Shown piece by piece: positions 30,447 to 42,441 of a stretch of 64,000 bases of DNA. The notes below the pieces were generated by a model. That model saw nothing but the letters and a program-made list of their open reading frames with translations. It did not search any database and was not told where the DNA came from. The position numbers and the translations under genes were made by a program. Origin of the DNA: Craterostigma plantagineum. Its lineage: Eukaryota > Streptophyta > Magnoliopsida > Lamiales > Linderniaceae. The DNA lies in contig JAPQWV010000665.1 in assembly GCA_027422505.1 (NCBI GenBank), forward strand, positions 239,001 to 303,000, written 5' to 3'. Within the stretch, counting starts at the first letter, position 1. Each line of letters opens with the position of its first letter.

Positions 30447-32459
30447 TGTTGAGGTATATGCCCTAGATGCCGTACGAGGACTGGGAGTACGAGGGCAATT
30501 TGCTAATGTGTAGTGTTTAGTGATGTAATTTTATTACTTCTATTAATGGAGTGACTTTATTTATCATTAACTAATTATTGGATTAATAAATTAAAAGGCA
30601 AATTATTAATTAGTCTAAAGATTTCACCTTGCAGTCTGGGTGGATAGACAAATTAATAAAACCCAAATATTGGCAGTTCAGTTACTGATTCTGGTGGATA
30701 GAGTGGGGCACCAGTAAGTTAAGATACTGCAATATTAAAATAGTCCACAAGTCTAAGTCTCCAGTAGGGTGACTGGAATGACACGTACGACTTGTTTGTC
30801 GATGGGTCCAATATGGTTGTGACAACCGTTCACTTGGAAAGTGGGAGCCCATGACAATGATACAAGATGAATCAGGGGATTATCTGTATTTGGACACTGA
30901 CTCGTAATCGAACGATCACACGCTTGGATTGTCCTTGATCGAACGATTGATTTTGATTGTAGTAGTATGCGTGAACCTTAGACCGAAAGGGTTAACTTGG
31001 GGTTGATCTTGAGGTCTTGACTTGTCACTGGTTTGCTAGGCCTGTCTTGCCAGTGGCATGGGTCGGCGGCGAAACGCGGTCTTGACTTTTCGATGTGATT
31101 GCCGGTTGAACCGCAGAGCGGGATTTACGGTCTCGATTAAATTCGAGGTTAACGTCCTATGGCAAGTTTAATGTGCGGGAATTTATCCAAGTCTCTGGCC
31201 AGAGCATATAACTGACTCATGATAGTCGTGGAGTGCAGTTTCAGAACTTTCACCGACATAAACGACATAGAGTCGAGTTCTGTAAGTTTGACTATGCGTG
31301 ACTTTCACTCGGCCGGGACAAACGTAAAGGGTTTATACGTATGACGAAAATCTACAGTCGGTTCGTGGATTATGATTAGATCAAATTCGTACTCAACTTG
31401 GGATCTGTTCGGTACGACGGGCTGGCTAGGTGAATGCCGAACTCCTAGATACCTCATGGGCCGGTTGAGACGAACCAAGAGAGTCGGGCTTAAAAAGAGC
31501 AACCGATACAACGTCGTCATCAGAGTGAGACAAGGCTAGGTCCTAGATTGTGACATTAGGGTTTGGGGCTTGGCCAAAGCCTTGATCGGCCGAAAATACT
31601 AAGTTTGACTAGTGAGGGGTAAAATGGTCTTTTCACCTCACGATATATTTTTGAAATAAAATATTTGATATTGAATATTTAGTAAATGATTTAAATTAGA
31701 TTTAGATCTATTATTTCTTAGAGAAATAATATTAGATAATGTATATCGGATATATATATAAGTTTCGAATTTTTATTAGATAAAATTTCAAAAATTATTA
31801 AATATATTTATATTGGATATTATATATTTAAAATATACTAAATATGGTATTTTAATTAATTAATGTATTGGATATTAATTAATTAAATATAAAGTTTGAA
31901 TTTTGAATTCATTACTTGGTAAAACGAAGACTTGGTAAAAGGGGAGGTTTGAGGATTTTTCTCCACCCACCTTAACCTATTTTGGCGAATCCTAAGAGGT
32001 ATAAAGAAGGATTTTTGAGATCCTAAAGTTGGTGGAAGCTGAATTTTGGAAATACAAGCAAAAGAGAGTAAAAACTAAGAGTTTTCTCCTCTCACCACTT
32101 TCTCTCTCGCACTCTCTCTCTCTCTGGGGCAGCAAGCAGTTCGTTCTTGGCCTAGCCGCACATGTAAGAACAGCTGCGACGTTAGTAAGGTGCCGGCGTT
32201 ACGATCTTGCGCAAAAAAGGCGCCCGTTCGTGTGTTTTTGGCGTAGGAGAGCGGCACTACGCCCGGGGATTCGAAAGATTCGAAGCTAGCCATCGTTAAG
32301 AGATTTCAACAAGGTATCATGGCTGATCTCTTATCTCTTTATGTCAATACGTTCTCGTGTTTGTAGCCGAGCGATCTTGGATAGGCGGGAAACCCGTAAG
32401 ATTTTAAAATTCCGCCGCTCTAGGAAGGTGGGTCCAGGGACCCTCGGGGATTTTCAACA
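30447..32459 (+). repeat. 5' LTR of element F, 2013 bp (left arm)
   Basis: It begins TGTTGAGGTATATGCCC and ends TTTTCAACA. An AT-rich block spans 31660-31920. A TATA box TATAAAG at 32000-32006 is followed by a CT microsatellite at 32090-32125. The start resembles the D LTR (ATATGCCC then a CGAGGA motif), so D and F are related families. Confidence 0.9.
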
Positions 32460-32460
32460 G

Positions 32461-32472
32461 TGGGATCAGAGC
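32461..32472 (+). other. Primer binding site of element F
   Basis: TGGGATCAGAGC is the initiator tRNA-Met site with one change from TGGTATCAGAGC, one base after the LTR. Confidence 0.82.
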
Positions 32473-33829
32473 AATAGGCTCGGTTAAAGTCATGGGACTA
32501 CGACAAAAGGCAACGAAAAACTCGAAAGCCTTAGCCGTGCGCATGGCGCAAACGGCGCGCGCCGCCAGGGCGGCATCGGGGCGATCGGCATGCGAGTCGC
32601 GAAGCGCGACTCAGGGCAGGCTGCATGCAGCTTGAGGCCTGCTCCTAGCTGTGCACATGGTGCGCACGCACGACACACGGGCAACCGGCGCGCAAGGCAT
32701 GCGGGGTGCACGTCTCAAGACGGGCTGGCCGCGGGCGTACCGCGGTGCATAGGGGACGCGCACGCAGGGCATGCGGCACAAGAGGCACGGGCTGCACACA
32801 TGGGTTCACGCAAAGCCAAGCCGCACGTGCGCGCAGAAAGTAGGTATGACGCGCGCGCGTGTGTGAGCTGTGCTAGGCTAAGAGCGCACGTGGATCGGGG
32901 CTGGCTGCATGGTGCGCGCGGCACGAGGCTGGCAGCTCGCATGGTGCGAGCATCCTCGACACAGGCCCGATGGGCCTGGTCTAGCCCATCATACGACCCG
33001 ATATACATTGGGCTAGGCCCGGACCATTTAAAAGCCAAAATTCGATTTCGGCTCGGGAAATGTGTTGAATTTGTCGTGATGCATGTTATTTGAATAACGT
33101 GGTGATTGATGGGGATTAGGTTCTGGTTTTTTCCTGGTGATATGTTAAGGGTGACAAGGTTCCCTCGGGTTGTACTTTACAGTTTTTATTAGATAAGGCG
33201 GGCGATTTTATTAGCGATAGATTCCCCGTCATAGGCTATTGTAGTTATGTTATGACGGCCGTACGAGTGTCGATCGAGAGGAATCCGAATGAACGAGCTG
33301 GTAGCTGAGGCGTCCGTTCGAGCAAAGCCCGAAGATGTAGAGTCTTATTGTCTTGTACAATTAGGATAGAACTAGAAATATCCTCGATCTTTCACATTTA
33401 CTTTAATAGGTTGAAACTACGTTTACTATTAAAGTCCATTATGTGCGTGTTGGTTTCGAACGTGATAATGTGCATAATGTGCTCGTATTAAAACTGTGAG
33501 GATTCTCCCGAGGTTAGACATTAATATCAAGTGAGTAAAGGGGTTAGGCTCTTGTTTTCTATCAAGTCCAAAAATGTTACGACTTAGGGGTACGGTTGCG
33601 GTTGACTGAGTTACGGTGCCAAAACCCTCGCCTTTGCGTGAATGGGTTTGGATGCAATTTTGAATTGCCGCTCACCGACGACTCTTCACCCTCTAATAAA
33701 GAGTTATCCTATGGGGGTGAAGTTCACGGAAAAGTGGAAGGTGAGTAGGACGTTGATAGGTTGCACTTGGACAGTCATTCCCAATATGATCTGAGTTACG
33801 GCTGAGGGACCCTGGCTGAGACGAAGACG
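32473..33829 (+). other. Untranslated leader of element F, with a GC-rich block
   Basis: 32530-32960 is very GC-rich, with many GCGC/GCATG words and no coherent protein. It is the block that differs most between the two arms. From about 33090 it becomes AT-richer, and 33523-33840 is conserved with the D leader. Confidence 0.6.
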
Positions 33830-36800
33830 TTGAATCTTCTGTGTGACAGAAACGTGTGGGCACGACCTCGGCTAACCAAACGAGCCAATAAGGGAGCGAA
33901 GGTGCACGTCTACATGCTTGTTGCGACTTCTACGTCCAAGGGATCGAAGAATAAGTCGAACAAGACAGGCGTGACCAAAGGTAGAGTCGACAAGAAGACG
34001 AAGACCACCAAGGTTGAAAGGTTGGGCGCAAAGCCCACGGAGAAGTGCCTCCTTTGCCAGCAGCTGGGCCATTGGAAGCGTGAATGTCCGAAGCTGAAGG
34101 CGTCTGATGCCTCAAGAAAACAATTAGCTTTTCAAGCTAATTGTTCTGTGTATTCTACTTCGTGGATACTTGACACAGGGGCTAGTTCCCACATTTGTGT
34201 TTTGAACCAAGGTCTAGAACGAAGTAGGAAGCTTCGAGCTGGCGAGGTCTTGATCAACGTAGGTAGTGGACATAGTGTACCATCTACACACATGGGATCG
34301 AAGACCTTAGTCTTATCGTCATTACATTGTTTAGAACTTTCCGACGTTTTGGTTTTATCCAAGGGGCTTAAAACATTATTTGGATTCCTGTTTTGAGCAG
34401 ACTGGGTTATGAATTTCGATTCATTGATAATGTTTGCCATATTTATTTTATAAATAAAAATGTTGGAAGTGCGACGTTAATAAATGGTTTATATTACGTC
34501 AACTTAAAAGACAATGTTAAAGCTGTAAATGCAATTACCAAATCATCGACTGGGTCGAACGATTGATACATGTGGCACTGACGACTAGGTCACGTAGCAG
34601 AAGCGAAGATTGAACAGATGGAAAAGGACGGTCTGATTAGCATAGTGCGAACAGGCCCGATTTCTACCTGTCAGTCTTGCATCTTAGGGAAAATGACCAA
34701 GTCGCCCTTCACAGGGACTTTCACTAGGGCCACGGAAGTGTTGGGTTTGATCCACAAAGACGTATGCGGACCATTTAAAGTAACGGCCCGAGGTAATTGC
34801 CGCTACTTCATAACGTTCACGGACGATTTCTCCCGCTACGGGAATGTCTATTTGATGAGACAAAAGTCCAAAGCTCTTGAAATGTTCAAAGAGTATAAAG
34901 CATTAGTGGAGAAGCAAACTGGCAAGTTCATTAAAGCCGTTCGGTCAGATCGAGGCGGTGAATATATGAGCCTTGAGTTTGATGCATTTCTTAGAAAAAT
35001 GGCATCATCATACAGTTTTCCCCGGCAGGCATGCCGCAATTGAATGGCGTGGCCGACGGAGAAATCGAACGCTTTTAGATATGGTTCGGTCGATGATGAG
35101 TTACACAGATCTTCCCATTTCGTTGTGGGGATATGCCTTAGAAACTGCGGCCTATATCCTTAACAGGATACCTACCCGCTCTGCCGACAAGATTCCTTAC
35201 GAGGCTTGGCATAATCGTAAGGCGAGTCTGAATCACATCAGGGTCTAGGGTTGCCCCGCCTTTGTGAAAAAGTTAATGGCTGACAAGCTTGAATCAAGAT
35301 CATTAATGGCAAGATTCGTCGGATATCCCGAGGACTCAATGGGGTATTGCTTCTTCTCCCAGATGAACACAGGGTGTTCGTTGCTTTATACGCTACTTTC
35401 TTGGAGGAAGAATTCGTAGGCGAAGGCGGTAAAGGACGAGAAATAACTCTAAGAGAGTTAGAGGACGAATCGACTCCTATTTCAGAGTCGTGGATGACGT
35501 TCCAGAAAACCCAGCTCAGCCGCAATTGCGTAGGTCAAGTAGGATATCTTATATGCCTGAGAGATATGGTACGGTACACGGCGAGCATGGGGATGCTGCG
35601 ACTGTGGGATGCGTCGGGGACGATCCCGTCACTTATGACCAGGCAATTGCTGGTACAGACTCCCTCAAGTGGCTTGAGGCTATGCAGGCCGAAATGGACT
35701 CGATGCACAAAAATGAGGTTTGGACTCTTGTAGACCTGCCTAATGGTTTTAGACCAATTGGTAATAAATGGATCTACAAGAAAAAGATTGGATCTGATGG
35801 ACAGGTGGAGACGTACAAAGCTGGGCTTGTAGCGAAAGGGTATATTCAGAAAGAGGGAATTGACTAGGAGTAAACCTTCTCACCTGTCGCAATGATAAAG
35901 TCCATTCGAATCATGCTTGCAATAGCAGCACAGTACAACTATGAGATCTGGCAGATGGACGTAAAGACCGCTTTCCTGAATGGATTCCTCTAGGAGGAAA
36001 TCTATGCGGAGCAGCCCAAGGGTTTTACGTCAGAAGCAGATGCTCGAAAAGTGTGCAAACTGAATCGGTCCATTTATGGGCTGAAACAGGCTTCAAGGAG
36101 TTGGAATCTTCGGTTCGATGAAGTAGTTAAGAACTATGGATTCATAAAGAAATGAAGATGAGCCCTATGTTTACAGAAAGGCCAGTGGGAGTAAGGTGCC
36201 GTTTTTAGTATTGTACGTAGATGATATCCTTTTGATAGGAAACGACATTGGGATGCTCTCAGAGATTAAAGCTTGGCTTTCAAACGAATTCTCTATGAAA
36301 GACCTCGGAGAGAAGCGACCTATATTCTAGGAATTCGCCTATTTAGAGATAGGGCGAAAAGGTCAATAGGCTTGTCCCAGTCCCTTTACTTAGATAAAGT
36401 CCTTAAAAGGTTTAAAATGGACGAGTCTAAGAAAGGGTTCCTACCTATGAAGCATGGGATTCATCTCTCAAAGGCTATGTCTCCTCAGAATGAGGTATAA
36501 AGACAAGAGATGAGTGGAGACCCCTATGCTTCAGCAATGGATAGCCTGATGTATGCGATGCTTTGTACACGACCAGACATAGCGTACGATGTTGGCGTAT
36601 TGAGTAGGTTTTAGGCTAATCCTGGTAAGGAACATTGGGCGGTAGTAAAGACAGTTCTGAAGTACCTTAGACGGACTAAGGACTTGATATTGATTTATGG
36701 CCCAGGAGAATTGGAAGTAGATGGATATACAGATTCGGACTTCCAATCAGATGTGGATGACCGAAAGTCTACTTCGGGTTTTGCCTTTACGCTCAATGGT

Positions 36801-37223
36801 GGGGCAGTGTCTTGGAAACGTTCCAAGCAAAGCACGACTGTAGATTCCACCACTGAGGCAGAGTATATCGCAGCTTCAGAAGCTGCCAAGGAGGGTGTTT
36901 GGATACGCAAGTTTCTGGAGGAACTACAGGTGGTACCTAGCATCGTGGATCGCCCACTACCATTGTGGTGCGACAACAGCGGGGCTATTGCACAAGCTAA
37001 GGAACCACGTGCTCACGGTAAATCCAAACACATAGAGAGAAAATACCACGTGCTGCGTGGGTTTGTTGAAAATGGCTCAATAGCCATGCAGAAAATTGCA
37101 TCTGTAGAGAATGCAGCGGACACGTTCACGAAGCCACTACCACAGGCAGTGCTCGATCGACACCTCGATAGAATGAGGTTAAGATATGATAACATGGCAT
37201 TAGTGCAAGTGGGAGATTGTTGA
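33830..37223 (+). pseudogene. Element F copia polyprotein lacking N-terminal Gag
   Basis: The frame opens directly in the basic C-terminal part of Gag (KVHVYMLVATSTSKGS). It has a zinc knuckle (CLLCQQLGHWKREC, near 34047-34088) and an intact-looking protease motif WILDTGASSHIC (near 34160). A stop at 34393 follows, then integrase: CQSCILGKMTKSPF, DVCGPF, KAVRSDRGGEY; it is frameshifted at about 34998. Reverse transcriptase lies at 35490-36290 (EVWTLVDLPNGFRP, QMDVKTAFLNGF, YGLKQASRSWN, LVLYVDDILLIGND with intact YVDD). RNase H lies at 36684-37223 (GYTDSDFQSDVDDRKSTSGF, IERKYH). Several stops and frameshifts inactivate it. The RNase H frame ends at 37223, six bases into the 3' LTR. The left inverted-repeat arm ends in RNase H at 36860. 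Confidence 0.9.
37207..37217 (+). other. Polypurine tract of element F
   Basis: AAGTGGGAGAT precedes the 3' LTR start. The same motif precedes the D 3' LTR at 41141-41151. Confidence 0.75.
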
Positions 37224-39205
37224 GGTATATGCCCCAGATGCCGTACGAGGACTGGGAGTACGAGGGCAATTTACTAATGAGTAGTGTTTATTGATGTAAT
37301 TTGATTACTTCTATTAATGGAATGACTTTATTTATCATTAACTAATTATAGGATGAATAAATTAAAAGGCAAACTATTAATTAGTCTAAAGATTTCACCT
37401 TGCAGTCTGGGTGGATAAGACATTAACAAAACCCAAATATTGGCAGTTCAGTTACTGATTTTGTGGGGACAGAGAGGGGCACCAGTAAGCTGAGATACTG
37501 CAATATTAAAATAGTCCACAAGTCTAAGTCTCCAGTAGGGTGACTGGAATGACATGTACGACTTGTTTGTCGATGGGTCCAATATGGTTGTGCCAACCGT
37601 TCACTTGGGAAGTGGGAGCCCATGACACTGATACAAGATGAATCAGGGGATTATCTGTATTTGGACACCGACTCGTAATCGAATGATCACACGCTTGGAT
37701 TGTCCTTGATCGAACAACTGATTGTAGTAGTATGCGTGAACCTTAGACCGAAAGGGTTAACTTGGGGTTGATCTTGAGGTCTTGACTTATCACTGGTTTG
37801 CTAGGCCCGTCTTGCCGGTGGCATGGGTCAGCGGCGAAACGCGACTTTCGATGTGATTGCCGGTTGAAACGCGGAGCGGGATTTAAGGTCTCGATTAATT
37901 CGAGGTTAACGTCATATGGCAAGTTTAATGTGCGGGAATTTATCCAAGTCTCAGGCCATAGCCTATAACTGAGTCATGATAGTCGTGGAGTGCAGTTTCA
38001 GAACTTTCACCAACATAAACGACATAGAGTCGAGTTCTGTAAGTTTCACTATGCGTGACTTTCACTCGACCGGGACAAACGTAAAGGGTTTATACGTATG
38101 ACGAAAATCTACAGTTGGTTCGTGGATTATGATTAGATCAAATTCGTACTCAACTTGGGATCTGTTCGGTACCACAGGGCTGGCTAGGTGAATACCGAAC
38201 TCCTAGATACCTCCTGGGCCGGTTGAGACGAACCAAGAGAGTCGGGCTTAAAAAGGGCAATCGATACAACATCGTCATCAGACTGAGACAAGGCTAGGTC
38301 CTAGATTGTGACATTAGGGTTTGGGGCTTGGCCAAAGCCTTGATCGGCCGAAAATACTAAGTTTGACTAGTGAGGGGTAAAATGGTCTTTTCACCTCACG
38401 ATATATTTTTGAAATAAAATATTTGATATTGAATATTTAGTATATGATATAAATTAGATTTAGATCTTTATTTTCTTAGAGAAATAATATTAGATAATGT
38501 CTATCGGATATATATTATATATAAGTTTCGAATTTTAATTAGATAAAATTTCAAAATTATTAAATATATTTATATTGGATATTATATATTTAAAATATAC
38601 TAAATATGGTATTTTAATTAATTAAGGTATTGGATATTTAATTAATTAAATATAAAGTTTGAATTTTGAATTCATTACTTGGTAAAAGGGAGGTTTGAGG
38701 ATTTTTCTCCACCCACCTTAACCTATTTTTGGCGAATCCTAAGAGGTAGAAAGAAGGATTTTCGAGATTCTAAAGTTGGTGGAAGCTAAATTTTCGAAAT
38801 ACAAGCAAAAGAGAGTAAAAACTAAGTGTTTTCTCCTCTCACCACTTTCTCTCTCGCGCTCTCTCTCGGGGGCAGCAAGCAGTTCGTTCTTGGCCTAGCC
38901 GCACATGCACGAACAGCTGCGACGTTAGTAAGGTACCGGCGTGACGATCTTGCGCAAAGAAGGCGTCCTGTTCGTGTGCTTTTGGCGTAACAGAGGGGCA
39001 CTACGCCTCGGGGATTCGAAGGATTCGAAGCTAGCCATCGTTAAGAGATTTCAACAAGGTATCATGGCTGATCTCTTATCTATTTATGTCAATACGTTTT
39101 CGTGTTTGTAGCCGAGCGATCTTTGATAGGCGGGAAACTCCATAAGATTTTAAAATTCCGCCGTTCTAGGAACGTGGGTCCAGGGACCTTCGGGGATTTC
39201 CAACA
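37218..39205 (+). repeat. 3' LTR of element F, 1988 bp
   Basis: It runs from TGTTGAGGTATATGCCCC to TTTCCAACA and is homologous to 30447-32459. The TATA box of the 5' LTR is altered here (GGTAGAAAGAAGG near 38747). It lies in the inverted-repeat spacer, so it has no mirrored copy in the window. Confidence 0.9.
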
Positions 39206-39210
39206 ATACA
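39206..39210. repeat. Right 5-bp target site duplication of element F
   Basis: ATACA, identical to 30442-30446. Confidence 0.85.
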
Positions 39211-41073
39211 ACCTGCCTATCGTTGTGGGTCATGCCCTGTTGACAGCGGCACACATTCTGAATAGATATCCTACAAAGTCTGTCGATCGTATTCCGTATC
39301 AGATATGGACAGGACGAAAATCGAGCTTGAATCACATTAGAATTTGGGGTTGTCCCGCATTTGTAAAAAAGCTCAAAACAGATAAACTGGAATCGAAGGC
39401 TGTGAAAGGACATTTGTCGGGTATCCTGAGGATTCCATGGATACCAATTTTACTTCCACGACGATCAGAGAATCGTTGTAGCCTGTCAGGCTCACTTTCT
39501 CGAAGAAGAGTTCGTTCAAGGTGGAGCGGGTCGTGAAGTAACTCTTGGAGAGTTGTTAGAAGCGCTTTCACAGACTCCAGTGTCAGAAGACACCGTAGAG
39601 CAGTCCGAGACGGAACCTGAGTTGTGCAGGTCGGGTAGAGTATCTCGCTAGCCTGAGAGATACGGGATGGTCCACATCGAGCACGAGGTTGCTGCGATGG
39701 AAGGGAAAGTCGGAGACGATCCCACTACCTATGACCAGGCAATCAGGGATAGAGATTCGGAGAAATAGCTTATAGCTATGCAAGCCAAAATGCATTCTAT
39801 GCACGAAAACCAAGTATGGACTCTAGTAGACCTCCCAGATGGTTTTAGACCCACTTGGTGTAAATGGATCTACAAGAGAAAATTGGATCTGACGGATTGG
39901 TTGACACATACAAAGCTAGGTTTGTGGCGAAAGGGTACTGTCAAAAAGAGGGCATTGACTATGGGGAGACCTTTTCGCCTGTCACCATGATAAAGTCCAT
40001 TCGAACATTGATTGCGATAGCTGTGTGCTATGACTATGAGATCTGGTAGATGGATGTGAAAACTGCGTACCTAAATGGATACCTCAAGGAGGAAATATAT
40101 ATGGAGCAGCCCAAGGATTTTACATCGCAAGGAGATGCTCATAAGGTCTGCAAATTGAACAAGTCCATTTATGGACTTAAACAAGCCTCCAGAAGCTGGA
40201 ATCTTCGGTTCGATGAAGTGGTCAAGGGCCACGGCTTCTTGAATAACGAAGACGAACCTTGCATCTACAAGGAAAGCAGTGGGAGCAAAATATCGTATTG
40301 TACGTGGACGACATCCTTTTGATAGGAAATGATACTGGAATGCTCTCGATGGTGAAAGCGTGGCTTTCGACCGAATTCCATGAAATACTTGGGAGAAGCT
40401 ACCTACATCTTGGGTATTTGCCTTTATAGAGATCGAGCGAGTCGTATGTTACTCTCCCAGGCCCTTTACTTAGAGATTGTCCTGAAGAGATATAATATGG
40501 ACAACTCGAACAAAGGGTTCCTGCCTATGCGACATGGGTTTCATCTATCCAAGTTTATGAGCCCTCAAAGTGAGTTGGAGCAGAAAGAGGTGAATGGAAT
40601 CCCTATGCACCCGCAGTGGGTAGCTTGATGTACACAATGTTTTGCACGTGACCTGACTTGGCGTACGCTGTGAGCATAGTAAGTCGGTTTCAGACCAAAA
40701 ATCCACTTAAGGATTCGTCTTTATGCTCAACGGTGGAGCAGTGTCTTGTATAAGTTCCAAACAGAGCACTACTGCAGATTCCACCTGCGAAGCAGAATAT
40801 ATAACGGCCTCAGAAGCAGCTAAGGAAGGTGTTTGGATGAGAAAGTTCTTGGAAGAACTTGGTGTCGTTTCTGTAGCAGATAGGCCATTGCCATTGTGGT
40901 GTGACAATACTGGTGCTATTGCTCAGTCGAAAGAACCGAGATTTCACAGCAGGTCCAAACATACAGAAAGAAAGTACCACGTGTTAACGTGGATCGTTGC
41001 GAATGGCTACATAGCCGTGCAGAAGATTGCGACCGCATATAACGTGGCCAACCCATTCACCAAGCTTATATGA
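39211..41073 (+). pseudogene. Element D pol, 3' part (integrase end, reverse transcriptase, RNase H)
   Basis: It continues the D integrase from 30441: ALLTAAHILNRYPTKSVDRI, SLNHIRIWGCPAFVKKL. After frameshifts come reverse transcriptase blocks: QVWTLVDLPDGFRP, RFVAKGYCQKEGIDYGETFS (39864-40049, then a TAG for W) and MDVKTAYLNGYLKEEIYMEQ through YGLKQASRSWN (40050-40322). The YVDD motif is out of frame at about 40300 (YCTWTTSF in the open frame). Then KYLGEATYILGICLYRDRA (40380-40628). Between SRFQ (about 40690) and the RNase H block at 40723-41073 (AVSCISSKQSTTADST, HTERKYHVL) a segment covering the first RNase H motif is deleted. The copy is inactive. It lies in the spacer of the inverted repeat. 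Confidence 0.88.
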
Positions 41074-41140
41074 CAGGCAGTGCTGGCTAGACATCCCGAA
41101 AAGATGGGTATTAGATACTGCAGCGCATGGCATTGAGTGC

Positions 41141-41151
41141 AAGTGGGAGAT
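41141..41151 (+). other. Polypurine tract of element D
   Basis: AAGTGGGAGAT lies immediately before the LTR start TGTAAGGAATATGCCC. Confidence 0.75.
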
Positions 41152-42105
41152 TGTAAGGAATATGCCCTCGAATGCTATACGAGGATAAGATAATGTAGGG
41201 CATTAGATAATTTATCATTCGACCTTTGTGTAATAAGACATTTTAGTGTGTATAATGAAAGGCATTGTCGTTTATTGGATATAAGATTTATTATTTAGCA
41301 TCCGATAAAGCAATAAATGAACAAATCCAAATGTGTCGAGTTGAGTCACTGTTCTCGATGGGCACGAGAGAGGAAGGCACCAGTAGACTCTTAACCTAAC
41401 ATTAAAAGTTCATAAGCCTGAGGTTCCAGTTGGGTGCTGGATAACCGATCACGGCTTAATTGTCGACGACCTATCATGTGTCGATATCCCGCTTGGAAGC
41501 GGGGTTCGTGACTTGTGACACGAATCGCATCAAGGAATTGATTCGTTTCATGGACACTGACTCACGGGTCGTACGGTCGAACATGGCTTATTACTCAACG
41601 AGTGTCAATGACTGACAACAACACTATAGTAGTCTACATGAACCTTAAACCGAAAGGGGCTTTGACGGAGTTGACTTCGAAGTCTCGACTGTCATTGGTT
41701 CCCCTCGACCCTATTTGCTGTTGCATGGGTCAACGGGCCAGATGCGGTCCTGATAACGATTTGTGATTGGCGGGCTTAGACTGCCGAGTACGGATTCGCA
41801 TTCTCGCAAGTAATCGAGATAAGTGTCCTATGAGGACGACGACGGAAAATTACGAAATCCTTGGCCAATGTATTCAACTAACTCATGTTAGACATGGGGT
41901 GTAGTTTGGCAATTTGCCTCGTCTTCGTTTTATCATAGAATCGAGTTTAGTGAGTTTGACATAGACCATCACTCGATTAGGACACAGATGAAGAGTTTAT
42001 ACGTAGCACTATTATCTATAGTGAGGTTCTGAAATAAAGACTAGGTCGAAATTCGCACTCGAATCGGGTTACGGTCCGGTACTGCGGGAAGATTGGCACA
42101 ATCCT
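41152..42105 (+). repeat. 3' LTR of element D, 3'-truncated
   Basis: It is homologous to the first part of the 5' LTR (25771 to about 26455). After CCTTGGCCA it carries about 230 bases absent from the D 5' LTR but alignable with the F LTR (about 31195-31430). It stops near 42105, where other copia sequence begins. No CAACA end or target duplication is seen. Confidence 0.75.
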
Positions 42106-42120
42106 CTTCACAAACGACAG

Positions 42121-42441
42121 AGATTAGACATCCTTCTTGTACATTTTATGTCGATGACATTATCTTTGATCCACCTATCCTAAGTTGTGCAAAGAATTGG
42201 CAATCTGATTAAGACGAAAATCGAGATGAGCATGATGGGAGAACTCAACTTCTTCCTAGGATTTCAAGTCAAACAGCTTCGTGACAAGATCTTCATTAAT
42301 CATTCGAAGTACACCCTCGATATAATCATGAAGTACAATAGGACCTTTGAAAGATTTACAGAAGCCAACCTTCCATACCTTCCAATGGGCAAAGTAAATA
42401 AGCTCATCGACATGTATCACAAGTTTGTCCTCAACACTTAA
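42121..42441 (+). pseudogene. Copia reverse transcriptase fragment
   Basis: FYVDDIIF at about 42155 is followed, after a frame change, by EMSMMGELNFFLGFQVKQL and DKIFINHSKYTLDIIMKY (42187-42441). These are consecutive motifs of a copia reverse transcriptase of the YVDDIIFG type. It is a short degenerate piece with no LTRs recognised. Confidence 0.75.

Larger units (their letters stand above)
16879..36860. repeat. Left arm of a 20-kb inverted repeat
   Basis: The arm is the reverse complement of 44014-64000. Paired coordinates sum to 80863-80882 along its length, the small drift reflecting indels. Checked anchors include the A pol ORF (16966-17571 with 63308-63913), the ORF3 palindrome, the C protein, the D LTR, the F zinc-knuckle ORF (33830-34396 with 46467-47033) and the inner end at 36860 with 44014. 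The outer end is unknown because the right arm reaches the window edge. Confidence 0.95.
30447..39205 (+). mobile_element. Copia element F, 8759 bp, nested in integrase of element D
   Basis: It has two LTRs (30447-32459, 37218-39205) of about 95% identity by eye, a primer site, a decayed polyprotein and a polypurine tract, with 5-bp duplications ATACA on both sides. D integrase coding stops just before it and resumes directly after it, which proves nesting. N-terminal Gag is missing. Confidence 0.92.

Noticed and set aside
32590..33093. 167-aa plus-strand frame in the F leader and its antisense partners
   Set aside because: GC-rich sequence lacks stops by composition. The frame is not kept in the right arm, where this block diverges, and it shows no recognisable motif.
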